Shown: piece after piece, positions 23,047 through 30,654 of the stretch
How the letters are laid out: every line of letters starts with the position of its first letter
Numbering within the stretch: the first letter of the stretch is position 1
NCBI GenBank assembly: GCA_002399235.1
Contig: DHDH01000044.1
Span: 1-54,191 of the forward strand
Origin: Firmicutes bacterium UBA4881
GTDB lineage: Bacteria > Bacillota > DTU065
Direction: 5' to 3'
Length of the DNA stretch: 54,191 bases
The notes under the pieces: generated by a model
What the model was told of the DNA's origin: nothing
Databases searched by the model: none
The model's input: the letters and a program-made list of their open reading frames with translations, nothing else
Position numbers and translations under genes: made by a program

Positions 23047-24765
23047 ATGCAAAGATTTAAATCAATCATTCTCCCTATGCAGGGGCACAGCAAGAGCGAA
23101 CTGCACTGGCTTTATAACACGGTTTATGATACGAACTTTTATGAAAAAGAAAAGATATTTTCCTATTGTAATTTAAGGTTTTGGTTTGGCGGAACAAGCC
23201 ATCGCAACTCTGAGAAATTGTTATTGTTTGTTGAAATACCAGCTCCTTTGATTTCCGATTTACTTCCTGAAGATGTTTTGCCTATTGAAAACTATCTACT
23301 CAGTAATTTATCACCTGTTATTAATAAATTAAGCCAGAAATATTTAAACACTGATAAAAATGTCCGCGAAAAAGCTCAGTTTTCAGCTCAATCGGTAAAC
23401 GCAAATGTAATCAAACGTAATGGCCTTTTATATGATAAGCGGACGAATTGCTTTATTTTACGTATAAATTTTAATGTGCCTCTTGTAAATGCACTATCAG
23501 TTAACGCAAAGTCCGCTATAAGAGCAATACGTGATATTTTAGACCAAATTGAAAATACATTAAAAGCATTAAATAGAGCAGAGCTAAATGAATATGTTTC
23601 CGTTTACTCTAAGCAGGAGCAAATTCGCTTATTTCTAAAAGAAAACAATTTCTGCTCTTTTGTTGCCGATGGTAGTATTCTCCCGCGCGAAAATAGAACT
23701 GACAAACCTATGAAAAATGCCTTGCCCTTCGTTTCTCCTGATAACATGCGAATCACGATTTCTTTTTCTGACAGCACAACGATTTCGGGTATGGGTATAA
23801 AAAAGGGCGTGACAGTTATTACAGGTGGTGGTTATTCAGGCAAATCGACACTCCTTGATGCATTAGAAATGGGCATTTATAACCATATTCCTGGTGATGG
23901 GCGTGAATTCTGTCTGTCTGATACTACAGCGTTAAAAATCTACACCGAAGACGGAAGGCCTGTTAATAATATGGATATCTCACCATTTTTCAAGTATCTA
24001 CCAAATGACATTAACATTAAAGAATTTTCCACACTACACGCAAGTGGCAGTGTATCGCAGGCAGCAAATGTCATCGAAGCAGTGTGTGGACAGAGCAAAT
24101 TATTACTAATAGATGAGGATAAAAGCGCAACGAATTTCATGATTCGTGACGCAAATATGCGTAAAGTTGTCAAACAAGAACCAATTATTCCTTTTACCGA
24201 TCGTGTACGGGAACTGTATAGCGAAAAAGGAGTATCGACAGTTCTTGTTATTGGCGGCTCGAGCGAATATCTGCGTTATGCTGACACAGTTATTCTTATG
24301 GACAATTATTTCGCAAAAAATATAACCGAGGAAGTCAAAACACTTGATTTGCCTGTTTGCACTAACGAAGAAACTCCTGCAGAATGGATAAACAGACGTT
24401 TTCTTATCCCTATAGCAACTAATCAACCATTCTTATATTTTCGCACTGATTCAAGTAAGAATACAAAAATGATCGTTCTTGATAGCTACAGTGCAGACAT
24501 AACCTTGTTAACCGCTCTCGTTTCAGAAAACCAACTTCATTCGCTTACCTATATGATCGAACAGGTTTTGATCAATACGGATTCAAACAAAACAGATTTG
24601 ATGCAAACCTCCAACGAAATTGTTGAAAAAATGTATTCCCCGGAAGTCAATAATACTATAATGTCATTTGATTTTAATATTGAGCGTTGGTTTGAAGCTG
24701 TTCGCCCGATTGATATATTCTGTTGTGCAAACCGTATGCGTGGTTTAGAATTTCAAAACTCCTAG
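23047..24765 (+). CDS. Predicted ATPase of the ABC class (COG3044/PF09818-like)
   Basis: 572 aa from ATG 23047, with AAGGA 11 nt upstream. The C-terminal half matches the ABC_ATPase family: GMGIKKGVTVITGGGYSGKSTLLDALE (Walker A about 260-267), YNHIPGDGRE, ASGSVSQAANVIEA (signature-like), LLLIDEDKSATNFMIRD (Walker B about 352-357) and TVLVIGGSSEYLRYADTVILMD. The N-terminal half (1-225) diverges from members I remember. No membrane segments are present, so it is not a transporter. Function of the family is unknown. Control by leader peptide, attenuator and a covered ribosome site suggests induction when translation is disturbed. It lies between 79-bp direct repeats. Confidence 0.85.
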   Translation: MQRFKSIILPMQGHSKSELHWLYNTVYDTNFYEKEKIFSYCNLRFWFGGTSHRNSEKLLLFVEIPAPLISDLLPEDVLPIENYLLSNLSPVINKLSQKYLNTDKNVREKAQFSAQSVNANVIKRNGLLYDKRTNCFILRINFNVPLVNALSVNAKSAIRAIRDILDQIENTLKALNRAELNEYVSVYSKQEQIRLFLKENNFCSFVADGSILPRENRTDKPMKNALPFVSPDNMRITISFSDSTTISGMGIKKGVTVITGGGYSGKSTLLDALEMGIYNHIPGDGREFCLSDTTALKIYTEDGRPVNNMDISPFFKYLPNDINIKEFSTLHASGSVSQAANVIEAVCGQSKLLLIDEDKSATNFMIRDANMRKVVKQEPIIPFTDRVRELYSEKGVSTVLVIGGSSEYLRYADTVILMDNYFAKNITEEVKTLDLPVCTNEETPAEWINRRFLIPIATNQPFLYFRTDSSKNTKMIVLDSYSADITLLTALVSENQLHSLTYMIEQVLINTDSNKTDLMQTSNEIVEKMYSPEVNNTIMSFDFNIERWFEAVRPIDIFCCANRMRGLEFQNS

Positions 24766-24823
24766 TTGAAATATATTACATGACGAACGTACTACTTTAA
24801 AAATTGCATAATAACATAGATAG

Positions 24824-24870
24824 CCCAATGGAGACCTTCCTTACAAAAGGTCTCCATTGGGAATGTTTCT
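24824..24870 (+). terminator. Terminator after the ABC-ATPase gene
   Basis: CCCAATGGAGACCTT (24824-24838) and AAGGTCTCCATTGGG (24847-24861) form a perfect 15-bp stem with an 8-nt loop, followed by a T-rich stretch. Confidence 0.85.
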
Positions 24871-25145
24871 TTTCTAGTTTGAAGCATTTAAAAAGCAGTT
24901 ACAATCGAGCTTTTATTTTGCTTAAAGAAGATTCAGAACGAGTAGGAAAGGAAATACGTGATTTTATTTTGAAACAAACTGGCCTTGATACCCCAGTAGA
25001 GATCATAGAGCATATTATTGGCATGAATGATCGCCCAATAGATGAGTTTCTCCTAGATACAGCAGGAGGAGCAGCAAAAGATAAAGCAGTTAACCTTAAA
25101 GTTAATCGAAAAACAGATAGGTTTTGTTTGTGTTTACCAGAGTAA
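24861..25145 (+). pseudogene. Truncated ORF running into repeat copy 2
   Basis: An open frame of about 94 codons runs on from the terminator stem. Its middle, FILLKEDSERVGKEIRDFILKQTGLDTPVEIIEHIIG and RPIDEFLLDTAGGAAKDKAV, is protein-like. The last codons (KVNRKTDR) are the duplicated methyltransferase tail, then a 1-bp deletion shifts the frame to an early stop. The nominal ATGs sit inside the preceding terminator and lack a ribosome site, so this is a 5'- and 3'-truncated remnant. I do not recognise the family. Confidence 0.5.
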
Positions 25146-25175
25146 GTTGACAGTACTAATCGTATTAGTTATAAT
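25098..25175 (+). repeat. Direct repeat, copy 2 (78 bp)
   Basis: Identical to 22664-22742 apart from one deleted A. It ends with the TATAAT of a consensus promoter. Here the promoter drives the leuS T-box leader, which is presumably the original location. Confidence 0.9.
25147..25175 (+). promoter_or_regulatory. leuS promoter (repeat copy 2)
   Basis: TTGACA (25147-25152), a 17-bp spacer and TATAAT (25170-25175), a perfect consensus. The spacer holds ACTAAT-CGT-ATTAGT. Transcription would begin near 25182. Confidence 0.88.
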
Positions 25176-25360
25176 AAAAATCGTATAATTAATATAACCT
25201 GTGATAAGGAGCAGTAAGGTAAAAAGTCAGATATAGAGAGCCGGAGGTTGGTGCAATCCGGAACTGTCTTTAACCTGAACTCACCTTGGAGGTCGGAAGA
25301 TGAGCTTATTTGCTAGTTTTCTGCGCTTTGCATCCGTTATAATGCTTGATGAGTAATTGT

Positions 25361-25436
25361 GGGGCCGTAGCTCAGCTGGGAGAGCGCTTGAATGGCATTC
25401 AAGAGGCCGTGGGTTCGATCCCCATCGGCTCCACCA
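25361..25436 (+). tRNA. tRNA-Ala(GGC) inside the T-box leader
   Basis: A complete 76-nt cloverleaf. GGGGCCG pairs with CGGCTCC, the anticodon stem CTTGA/TCAAG encloses GGC, the T-loop is normal, and the encoded ACCA end lies 9 nt before the T-box. A TATAAT at 25338-25343 could be its own -10 element, though no good -35 is at the right distance. It differs by one base from the copy at 1-50. Confidence 0.95.
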
Positions 25437-25467
25437 ATTTGAATTAGGGTGGTACCACGGGTATTAT

Positions 25468-25495
25468 CTCGTCCCTTGTAGGGGCGAGTTTTTTT
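25468..25495 (+). terminator. T-box terminator of leuS
   Basis: CTCGTCCC (25468-25475) pairs with GGGGCGAG (25481-25488), followed by seven T. CCCT of its left arm can instead pair with AGGG of the T-box, forming the antiterminator. Confidence 0.9.
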
Positions 25496-25518
25496 ATTAC
25501 AAAAAAGAGGTGCGAAAA

Positions 25519-27981
25519 ATGAGCGATCGGTATAATTTTGAGCTGATTGAAAAAAAGTGGCAGGTAGAGTGGGAAAAAACCAATGCTCATAGAACTAAAC
25601 CTAATCATAAGCCCAAGTTCTATTGCCTCGAAATGTTTCCCTACCCATCTGGAAAATTGCATATGGGCCATGTAAGAAACTATTCTATTGGTGATGTGCT
25701 AGCCCGTTATAAGACTATGCAAGGTTTTAATGTACTCCATCCAATGGGTTGGGATGCTTTTGGTTTACCAGCAGAAAATGCTGCTATTCAACACCATACT
25801 CACCCAGCCAAATGGACTTTTGCAAACATGGATCGGATGAGAGATCAGTTAAAGAGTTTAGCATTTAGCTATGATTGGCAAAGAGAGTACGCAACTTGTA
25901 AACCAGATTATTATAAATGGACCCAATGGCTCTTTTTGAAATTCTGGGAACGAGGACTAGTATATAGAAAAGAGCAGCTGGTTAACTGGTGCCCATCCTG
26001 TGCTACTGTTTTAGCTAATGAACAAGTAGTTGATGGTGCTTGCGAACGATGCAGCACTAAAGTTACTAGGAAGAATCTAGAACAATGGTTCTTTAAAATA
26101 ACAGATTATGCAGATAGACTGTTAAATAACTTGGATAATCTACCTGGTTGGCCAGAAAAAGTTAAGGCAATGCAAAGAAATTGGATTGGTCGTTCTGAAG
26201 GAACGGTTATCAAATTTCAAGTTAATGAGAAAGAATATCTCGAGTGTTTTACTACCAGAGCAGATACACTCTTTGGAGTAACTTATGTGGTTCTTGCTCC
26301 TGAACACCACTTAGTCGAAAAGCTAATCAAAGACAAAGCCGAAGAACAGAAATGTCGTGCTTTTATTGAAGAAGTTTTGGCTCAAGATGAAATTGATCGC
26401 TTGAGTACTGAAGCTGAGAAAAAAGGTGTCTTCACTGGTAGTTATGCTACAAATCCCTTAACTGGAGAAAAAGTACCCATTTGGTTGGCGAACTATGTAG
26501 TAGGGTCATATGGTACTGGTGCTGTTATGGCAGTCCCAGCTCACGACAGTCGCGACTATGCTTTTGCTAGCCAATATAACCTACCAATTAAGTATGTTGT
26601 TTTCCCTGAAAATGAGCCCCTACCAGAGAATTGCGCCTATGAAGCCGATGGCATATTAAAGAACTCAGATACCTTTAATGGTATGAAAAATAGAGAAGCT
26701 ATTAAAGCAATTACTGAGGAATTAACTAAGAGAAAGCTCGGCCATTTCCAAGTCAATTATAGGCTTAGAGATTGGTTGATCTCCAGGCAACGTTACTGGG
26801 GTGCACCAATTCCTATGCTCTATTGCGATCACTGTGGTATAGTACCTGTCGATGAAAAAGACTTGCCAGTACTTTTACCAACAGATGTTGAATTTAAAGC
26901 TAATGGTGAAAATCCTTTAAAAACATCGGCAAAATTCCAGTCAGTCACATGTCCTAAATGTGGTGGTAAAGCTAGACGAGAGTCAGACACCATGGATACC
27001 TTTGTGGACTCTTCTTGGTACTATCTACGCTATACTAGCCAACCAGAAGATAAGATATGTGACCTTGAGGAAGCCAAATACTGGATGAATGTCGATCAGT
27101 ATATTGGTGGTGTAGAGCATGCTATTTTGCATCTCATGTACTCCCGGTTTATAAATATGGTTCTTTATGACATGGGTATATCACCCAAAGAAGAACCATT
27201 TGAAAACCTACTTACTCAAGGTATGGTTTTATTAGGTGGCACTAAGATGTCTAAGTCGAAGGGGAACATTGTAGACCCTGACGAGATGATTAAAGCTTAT
27301 GGTGCTGATACCTGTCGGTTGTTCGTCCTCTTTGCTGCTCCCCCTGAGCGTGATTTAGAGTGGAGCGATGCAGGTATTGAAGGCGCATATCGCTTTATTA
27401 ACAGAGTCTGGCGTTTAGTTTACGAATTAGCACCCGTGATTGCAGGGGTACCTTATAAAGAGGTTTCCCGGGATGGATTAAGTAGTGATGATCGTAAAAT
27501 ACAACAAAAATTACACGAGACCCTAGCTAAGGTTACCGAAGATCTCGGTGTTAAATTCCAACTAAACACAGCTATTAGTAGCATTATGGAGCTAGTTAAC
27601 GAACTATATCAGGTCAAAGACTACAGTACCATCAATAAAGAGTTACTGAGACAAACTGTAGATAATTTGCTCCTTATGCTAGCACCGTTTATTCCTTTTG
27701 TAGCATCCGAATTGTGGGAATATACAGGTCATAAGACTGATGTTCACAAAGCATCGTGGCCTAATTATGATACAGAACTAGCCTTGGCCGAAGAGGTGGA
27801 GATTGTCTTACAGATCAATGGTAAGATTAAAGATCGCCTCTTGGTACCTCAAGATGCTACTAAAGAGGAACTAGAGCAAATTGCTAAGGAAAGCGATAAG
27901 ATTCAAGCCCTGCTTGAGGGTAGGACTATTCGTAAGATTATTGCTGTTCCAGGCAAGTTAGTCAACATTGTGGCAGGATAA
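25519..27981 (+). CDS. leuS: Leucyl-tRNA synthetase
   Basis: 820 aa from ATG 25519, with GAGGTG upstream. The class I signatures are HMGH (48-51) and KMSKS (576-580). A CP1 editing domain lies between about 220 and 415 (TTRADTLFGVTYVVLAPEH; GTGAVMAVPAHDSRD), followed by the zinc-ribbon-like CDHCG...CPKCGG (about 435-485) and the anticodon-binding C-terminus. Length is normal for bacterial LeuRS. Control is by the T-box leader, which responds to uncharged tRNA-Leu. An open frame extends upstream through the tRNA but is not translated sequence. Confidence 0.98.
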   Translation: MSDRYNFELIEKKWQVEWEKTNAHRTKPNHKPKFYCLEMFPYPSGKLHMGHVRNYSIGDVLARYKTMQGFNVLHPMGWDAFGLPAENAAIQHHTHPAKWTFANMDRMRDQLKSLAFSYDWQREYATCKPDYYKWTQWLFLKFWERGLVYRKEQLVNWCPSCATVLANEQVVDGACERCSTKVTRKNLEQWFFKITDYADRLLNNLDNLPGWPEKVKAMQRNWIGRSEGTVIKFQVNEKEYLECFTTRADTLFGVTYVVLAPEHHLVEKLIKDKAEEQKCRAFIEEVLAQDEIDRLSTEAEKKGVFTGSYATNPLTGEKVPIWLANYVVGSYGTGAVMAVPAHDSRDYAFASQYNLPIKYVVFPENEPLPENCAYEADGILKNSDTFNGMKNREAIKAITEELTKRKLGHFQVNYRLRDWLISRQRYWGAPIPMLYCDHCGIVPVDEKDLPVLLPTDVEFKANGENPLKTSAKFQSVTCPKCGGKARRESDTMDTFVDSSWYYLRYTSQPEDKICDLEEAKYWMNVDQYIGGVEHAILHLMYSRFINMVLYDMGISPKEEPFENLLTQGMVLLGGTKMSKSKGNIVDPDEMIKAYGADTCRLFVLFAAPPERDLEWSDAGIEGAYRFINRVWRLVYELAPVIAGVPYKEVSRDGLSSDDRKIQQKLHETLAKVTEDLGVKFQLNTAISSIMELVNELYQVKDYSTINKELLRQTVDNLLLMLAPFIPFVASELWEYTGHKTDVHKASWPNYDTELALAEEVEIVLQINGKIKDRLLVPQDATKEELEQIAKESDKIQALLEGRTIRKIIAVPGKLVNIVAG

Positions 27982-28014
27982 AATGGAACAGAGAAGAATA
28001 AGTAGTTAGCAACA

Positions 28015-28048
28015 GGGACCTCATCATGAGATGGGGTCCCGTTTTATT
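28015..28048 (+). terminator. Terminator after leuS
   Basis: GGGACCTCATC and GATGGGGTCCC form an 11-bp stem (one wobble) around ATGA, followed by GTTTTATTT. Confidence 0.85.
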
Positions 28049-28063
28049 TGGGGGGATAATTAG

Positions 28064-28504
28064 GTGCTTGATCTTACAGGTAAAGAGAAAAGGTTTTTAG
28101 TTTTTATTGCTGTAACAATAGTTTTCTTAGCCTTAGGAGAACAATTTTTACGTAGTTATCGTTTAGGATTAGCTAAAGAATTAGAGGAAACTTATGCTTT
28201 AGAACTTCAAGACACTGTAGTCTCCAAAGAACCGGAGGTAGAGGCCGAACCGCTTATTACAAATGAAAAAACTGAAGAAAATGAAACTCTCGAAGTAAAG
28301 GATCCAGTAACTCCTAAAGTTAATATCAATACAGCTACAAGTGAGGAACTGCAGAAAGTAAAAGGTATTGGACCAGTACTTGCTAAGCGCATTATCGCCT
28401 ACCGAGAAAAAGTAGGGCGTTTTCTTTCCTTAGACGAACTAAGGGAGGTTAAAGGGATTGGGGCAAAAACCTTGGAAAAACTCAAACCTTACCTTACAAT
28501 ATAA
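28064..28504 (+). CDS. comEA: ComEA-like helix-hairpin-helix DNA-binding protein
   Basis: 146 aa from GTG. A membrane helix (about 9-25) anchors it, followed by an acidic Glu/Pro-rich linker (about 50-88) and tandem helix-hairpin-helix motifs (VNINTATSEELQKVKGIGPVLAKRIIAYRE, then LREVKGIGAKTLEKLKPYL). This is the DNA-binding half of ComEA; the SLBB domain of longer ComEA proteins is missing. It would bind incoming DNA outside the membrane for uptake through ComEC, whose gene overlaps it by 47 nt. comEB is absent. Confidence 0.9.
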   Translation: MLDLTGKEKRFLVFIAVTIVFLALGEQFLRSYRLGLAKELEETYALELQDTVVSKEPEVEAEPLITNEKTEENETLEVKDPVTPKVNINTATSEELQKVKGIGPVLAKRIIAYREKVGRFLSLDELREVKGIGAKTLEKLKPYLTI

Positions 28505-30620
28505 GTTTGGTCTGTGGCCTCGAATATTTCTCGCAGTAGCTTTTGGTCTCATCTTAGGAAGGTATTTTACCTTACCGCTACTCCTCGTTGTTCTAATAGC
28601 TACAGTATTATGGTTTTTAGCGTTGAAAGTTCCAGCAGTTTTTTATTGGTTCTTGCTAATAGTTGCCTCCACAACCCTTGGAACAGGATTAAAAACTACA
28701 ATTCCTACCTCATCAAAAAATACAGCTATCTATGTAGAAGAGGTAAAAGGCGATGTTGATAATGGTTTTGTGGCCTATGTGCTAACTAAAGGAGGTCGTT
28801 ATAGATTAAAAAGTAGTTTGCCTCTTTTTCCAGGCGAACTTATGATAATTAGAGGTGATACAAGACGGGTAAAACCAGCTAAAAATCCAGGCGAGTTTTG
28901 TTATGCTTCTTATTTAAAAAGGTTAGGTCTATCAGGGACAATGGAACTAAGCTTCCCTTGGCAGATAGTTTCAAGAAAAGGAACACTTAGAAGTAGTTTT
29001 TGGGAAAAGCTATACTTAGTACGCGAAAAAGGACGGCAAGTTCTTTTACAACTAGAAACAGGTCATCTGTATAGTGCTTTACTTCTAGGGACTAATGTTG
29101 ACGATGACCTTCGAAAAACAGCCAGCAAAGCAGGCACTTCCCATTTTCTAGTGGTTTCAGGACTACACATAGGGTACATGGCTTTAATAGTTAGTAAGCT
29201 GCCTTTAATTGGTTCCTATTTTACTGTGATAATTCTTTTAATCTATGCTTGCCTGGTAGGTAGCACACCTTCAGTCTGGCGAGCTGTATTTTCTTATCTT
29301 TTGGCGAAAAAATACCAATCAAGAATGATCGATAGGTTAGGCTTAGTACTTACAATAATGATAGTGTTGCAACCTGCTTGGCTTTTTTCAGCATCTTTTC
29401 ATTACTCTGCCTTAGCGGTATTCGGTATTGCCCTTCTTGAACCGTGGGAAATCTGGTCCCCTTTAAAAACAGGTTTGGGTGCTTGGGGCACAGTATTACC
29501 GCTTTCGTTGTACCAAAGTGGGCAAATAAATTTCGTGAGTTTAATTGGCAATATTATTTTAGGTCCAGTTGTAGGGATAATGATGGCTCTTGCATTAATT
29601 TATCTGATTTGTCCCTGGCAGGTCTTAGGTTCTGGTCTGGATTATTTAGGTAATGTTTTTATTACGACTAATAATTATCTTAGTAGGTTCTCCCAGGTTG
29701 TAGTGGGATTTAACTTCTTACAAGTTTTAACATATTGGTTTTTGTGGCTTTACTTTTGGCACCAAAGCAAAATAGTTCCTTGTCACAGACTTTTAGGTAA
29801 GAGGTTTGTTAAGATAACTCTGGTCGTAGCCGTACTGATTTCGGTTCATTTTTTTATAGAAGCAGTACGCCCAGTGGAATTATATTTTCTCCAAATAGCT
29901 GATGGCGAAGCAAGCTTATTACGCTTACCATACGGAGAAGGAATATTAATAGACACAGGTTCATCTTCTGAAAAATACGACGGAGCAGAAAGAGTCCTAA
30001 ACCCTGCATTACGTTATACTGGTGTGAAAAAGATCGATACAGTCTATCTTAGCCATAGGCATCAAGATCACATTGGTGGTCTGCAAAACCTCCTTTACTA
30101 TGATAAGATAATGATAGGGAATGAACTTAAATCACTGGAAAATAAATTGGCAACTAAGTCACCTGTGTTGGAAGCCAAAGACCAGAAAATGCCTTATGGT
30201 GTAAGCATTAAAATTATCGATTTGGGCCAAGAAAAAGGTAATATTAACGATAATTCTTTGGTACAACTAGTCGAAATCATGGGTTGGCGAGTATTATTCC
30301 CAGGCGATCGCGAAATAGCAGGTTTAGCCCAATTACCAACCATACCTGTGCATGTAGTTAAAATTCCCCACCATGGTTCACCCAATGCTTTCCTAAAAAC
30401 TTGGATGCAAGGGACAAGAGCGTCTTTAGCTATTTTTATGGGTGGCAAACCAGGAAGACCTAATTATAAAGTAGTAGAAAAGTGGCGGCAATTTACTGGC
30501 CGTGTTTGCGTTGGTAAAAATGAAGGCGCTATTCGTCTGCGTTTTTATCCCCAGAAAGTTCAGGTAGCAATCTGGCAAAATGGTCGTTTTCGCATTAAAT
30601 ATTTGCTAAGTAGAGATTGA
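28458..30620 (+). CDS. comEC: ComEC/Rec2 DNA-uptake channel
   Basis: 720 aa. It starts at TTG 28458 with GGGAGG 9 nt upstream, both inside the end of comEA. N-terminal membrane helices and a DUF4131-like OB region are followed by the polytopic competence domain (about 205-470; GTSHFLVVSGLHIGYMALIVSKLP is the conserved core) and a C-terminal MBL domain with SHRHQDH (His533, His535, Asp537, His538), FPGDRE and KIPHHGSPNA. It forms the pore for single-stranded DNA entry; the MBL part is proposed to degrade the non-transforming strand. All three modules are present, so the gene looks functional. Confidence 0.95.
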   Translation: MGQKPWKNSNLTLQYKFGLWPRIFLAVAFGLILGRYFTLPLLLVVLIATVLWFLALKVPAVFYWFLLIVASTTLGTGLKTTIPTSSKNTAIYVEEVKGDVDNGFVAYVLTKGGRYRLKSSLPLFPGELMIIRGDTRRVKPAKNPGEFCYASYLKRLGLSGTMELSFPWQIVSRKGTLRSSFWEKLYLVREKGRQVLLQLETGHLYSALLLGTNVDDDLRKTASKAGTSHFLVVSGLHIGYMALIVSKLPLIGSYFTVIILLIYACLVGSTPSVWRAVFSYLLAKKYQSRMIDRLGLVLTIMIVLQPAWLFSASFHYSALAVFGIALLEPWEIWSPLKTGLGAWGTVLPLSLYQSGQINFVSLIGNIILGPVVGIMMALALIYLICPWQVLGSGLDYLGNVFITTNNYLSRFSQVVVGFNFLQVLTYWFLWLYFWHQSKIVPCHRLLGKRFVKITLVVAVLISVHFFIEAVRPVELYFLQIADGEASLLRLPYGEGILIDTGSSSEKYDGAERVLNPALRYTGVKKIDTVYLSHRHQDHIGGLQNLLYYDKIMIGNELKSLENKLATKSPVLEAKDQKMPYGVSIKIIDLGQEKGNINDNSLVQLVEIMGWRVLFPGDREIAGLAQLPTIPVHVVKIPHHGSPNAFLKTWMQGTRASLAIFMGGKPGRPNYKVVEKWRQFTGRVCVGKNEGAIRLRFYPQKVQVAIWQNGRFRIKYLLSRD

Positions 30621-30654
30621 TAGATTTTTAATTAGGAGGGAGTTTGGGAAAATT

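Larger units (their letters stand above)
25196..25495 (+). promoter_or_regulatory. leuS T-box leader, interrupted by a tRNA gene
   Basis: Stem I elements are present: GGAGCAGTAAGG, the GAGAGCCGG...GGTGCAATCCGG apical module, and a specifier region CTGAACTCACC with CTC (Leu). The T-box AGGGTGGTACCACGG is at 25446-25460, its UGGU complementary to an ACCA tRNA end. It is followed by the antiterminator/terminator. Between Stem I and the T-box sits the full tRNA-Ala (25361-25436), not part of any T-box I know. Confidence 0.85.

Noticed and set aside
25357..25518. In-frame extension of leuS upstream through the tRNA-Ala and T-box.
   Set aside because: It translates tRNA and terminator sequence. 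LeuRS begins normally at 25519 with its own ribosome site.
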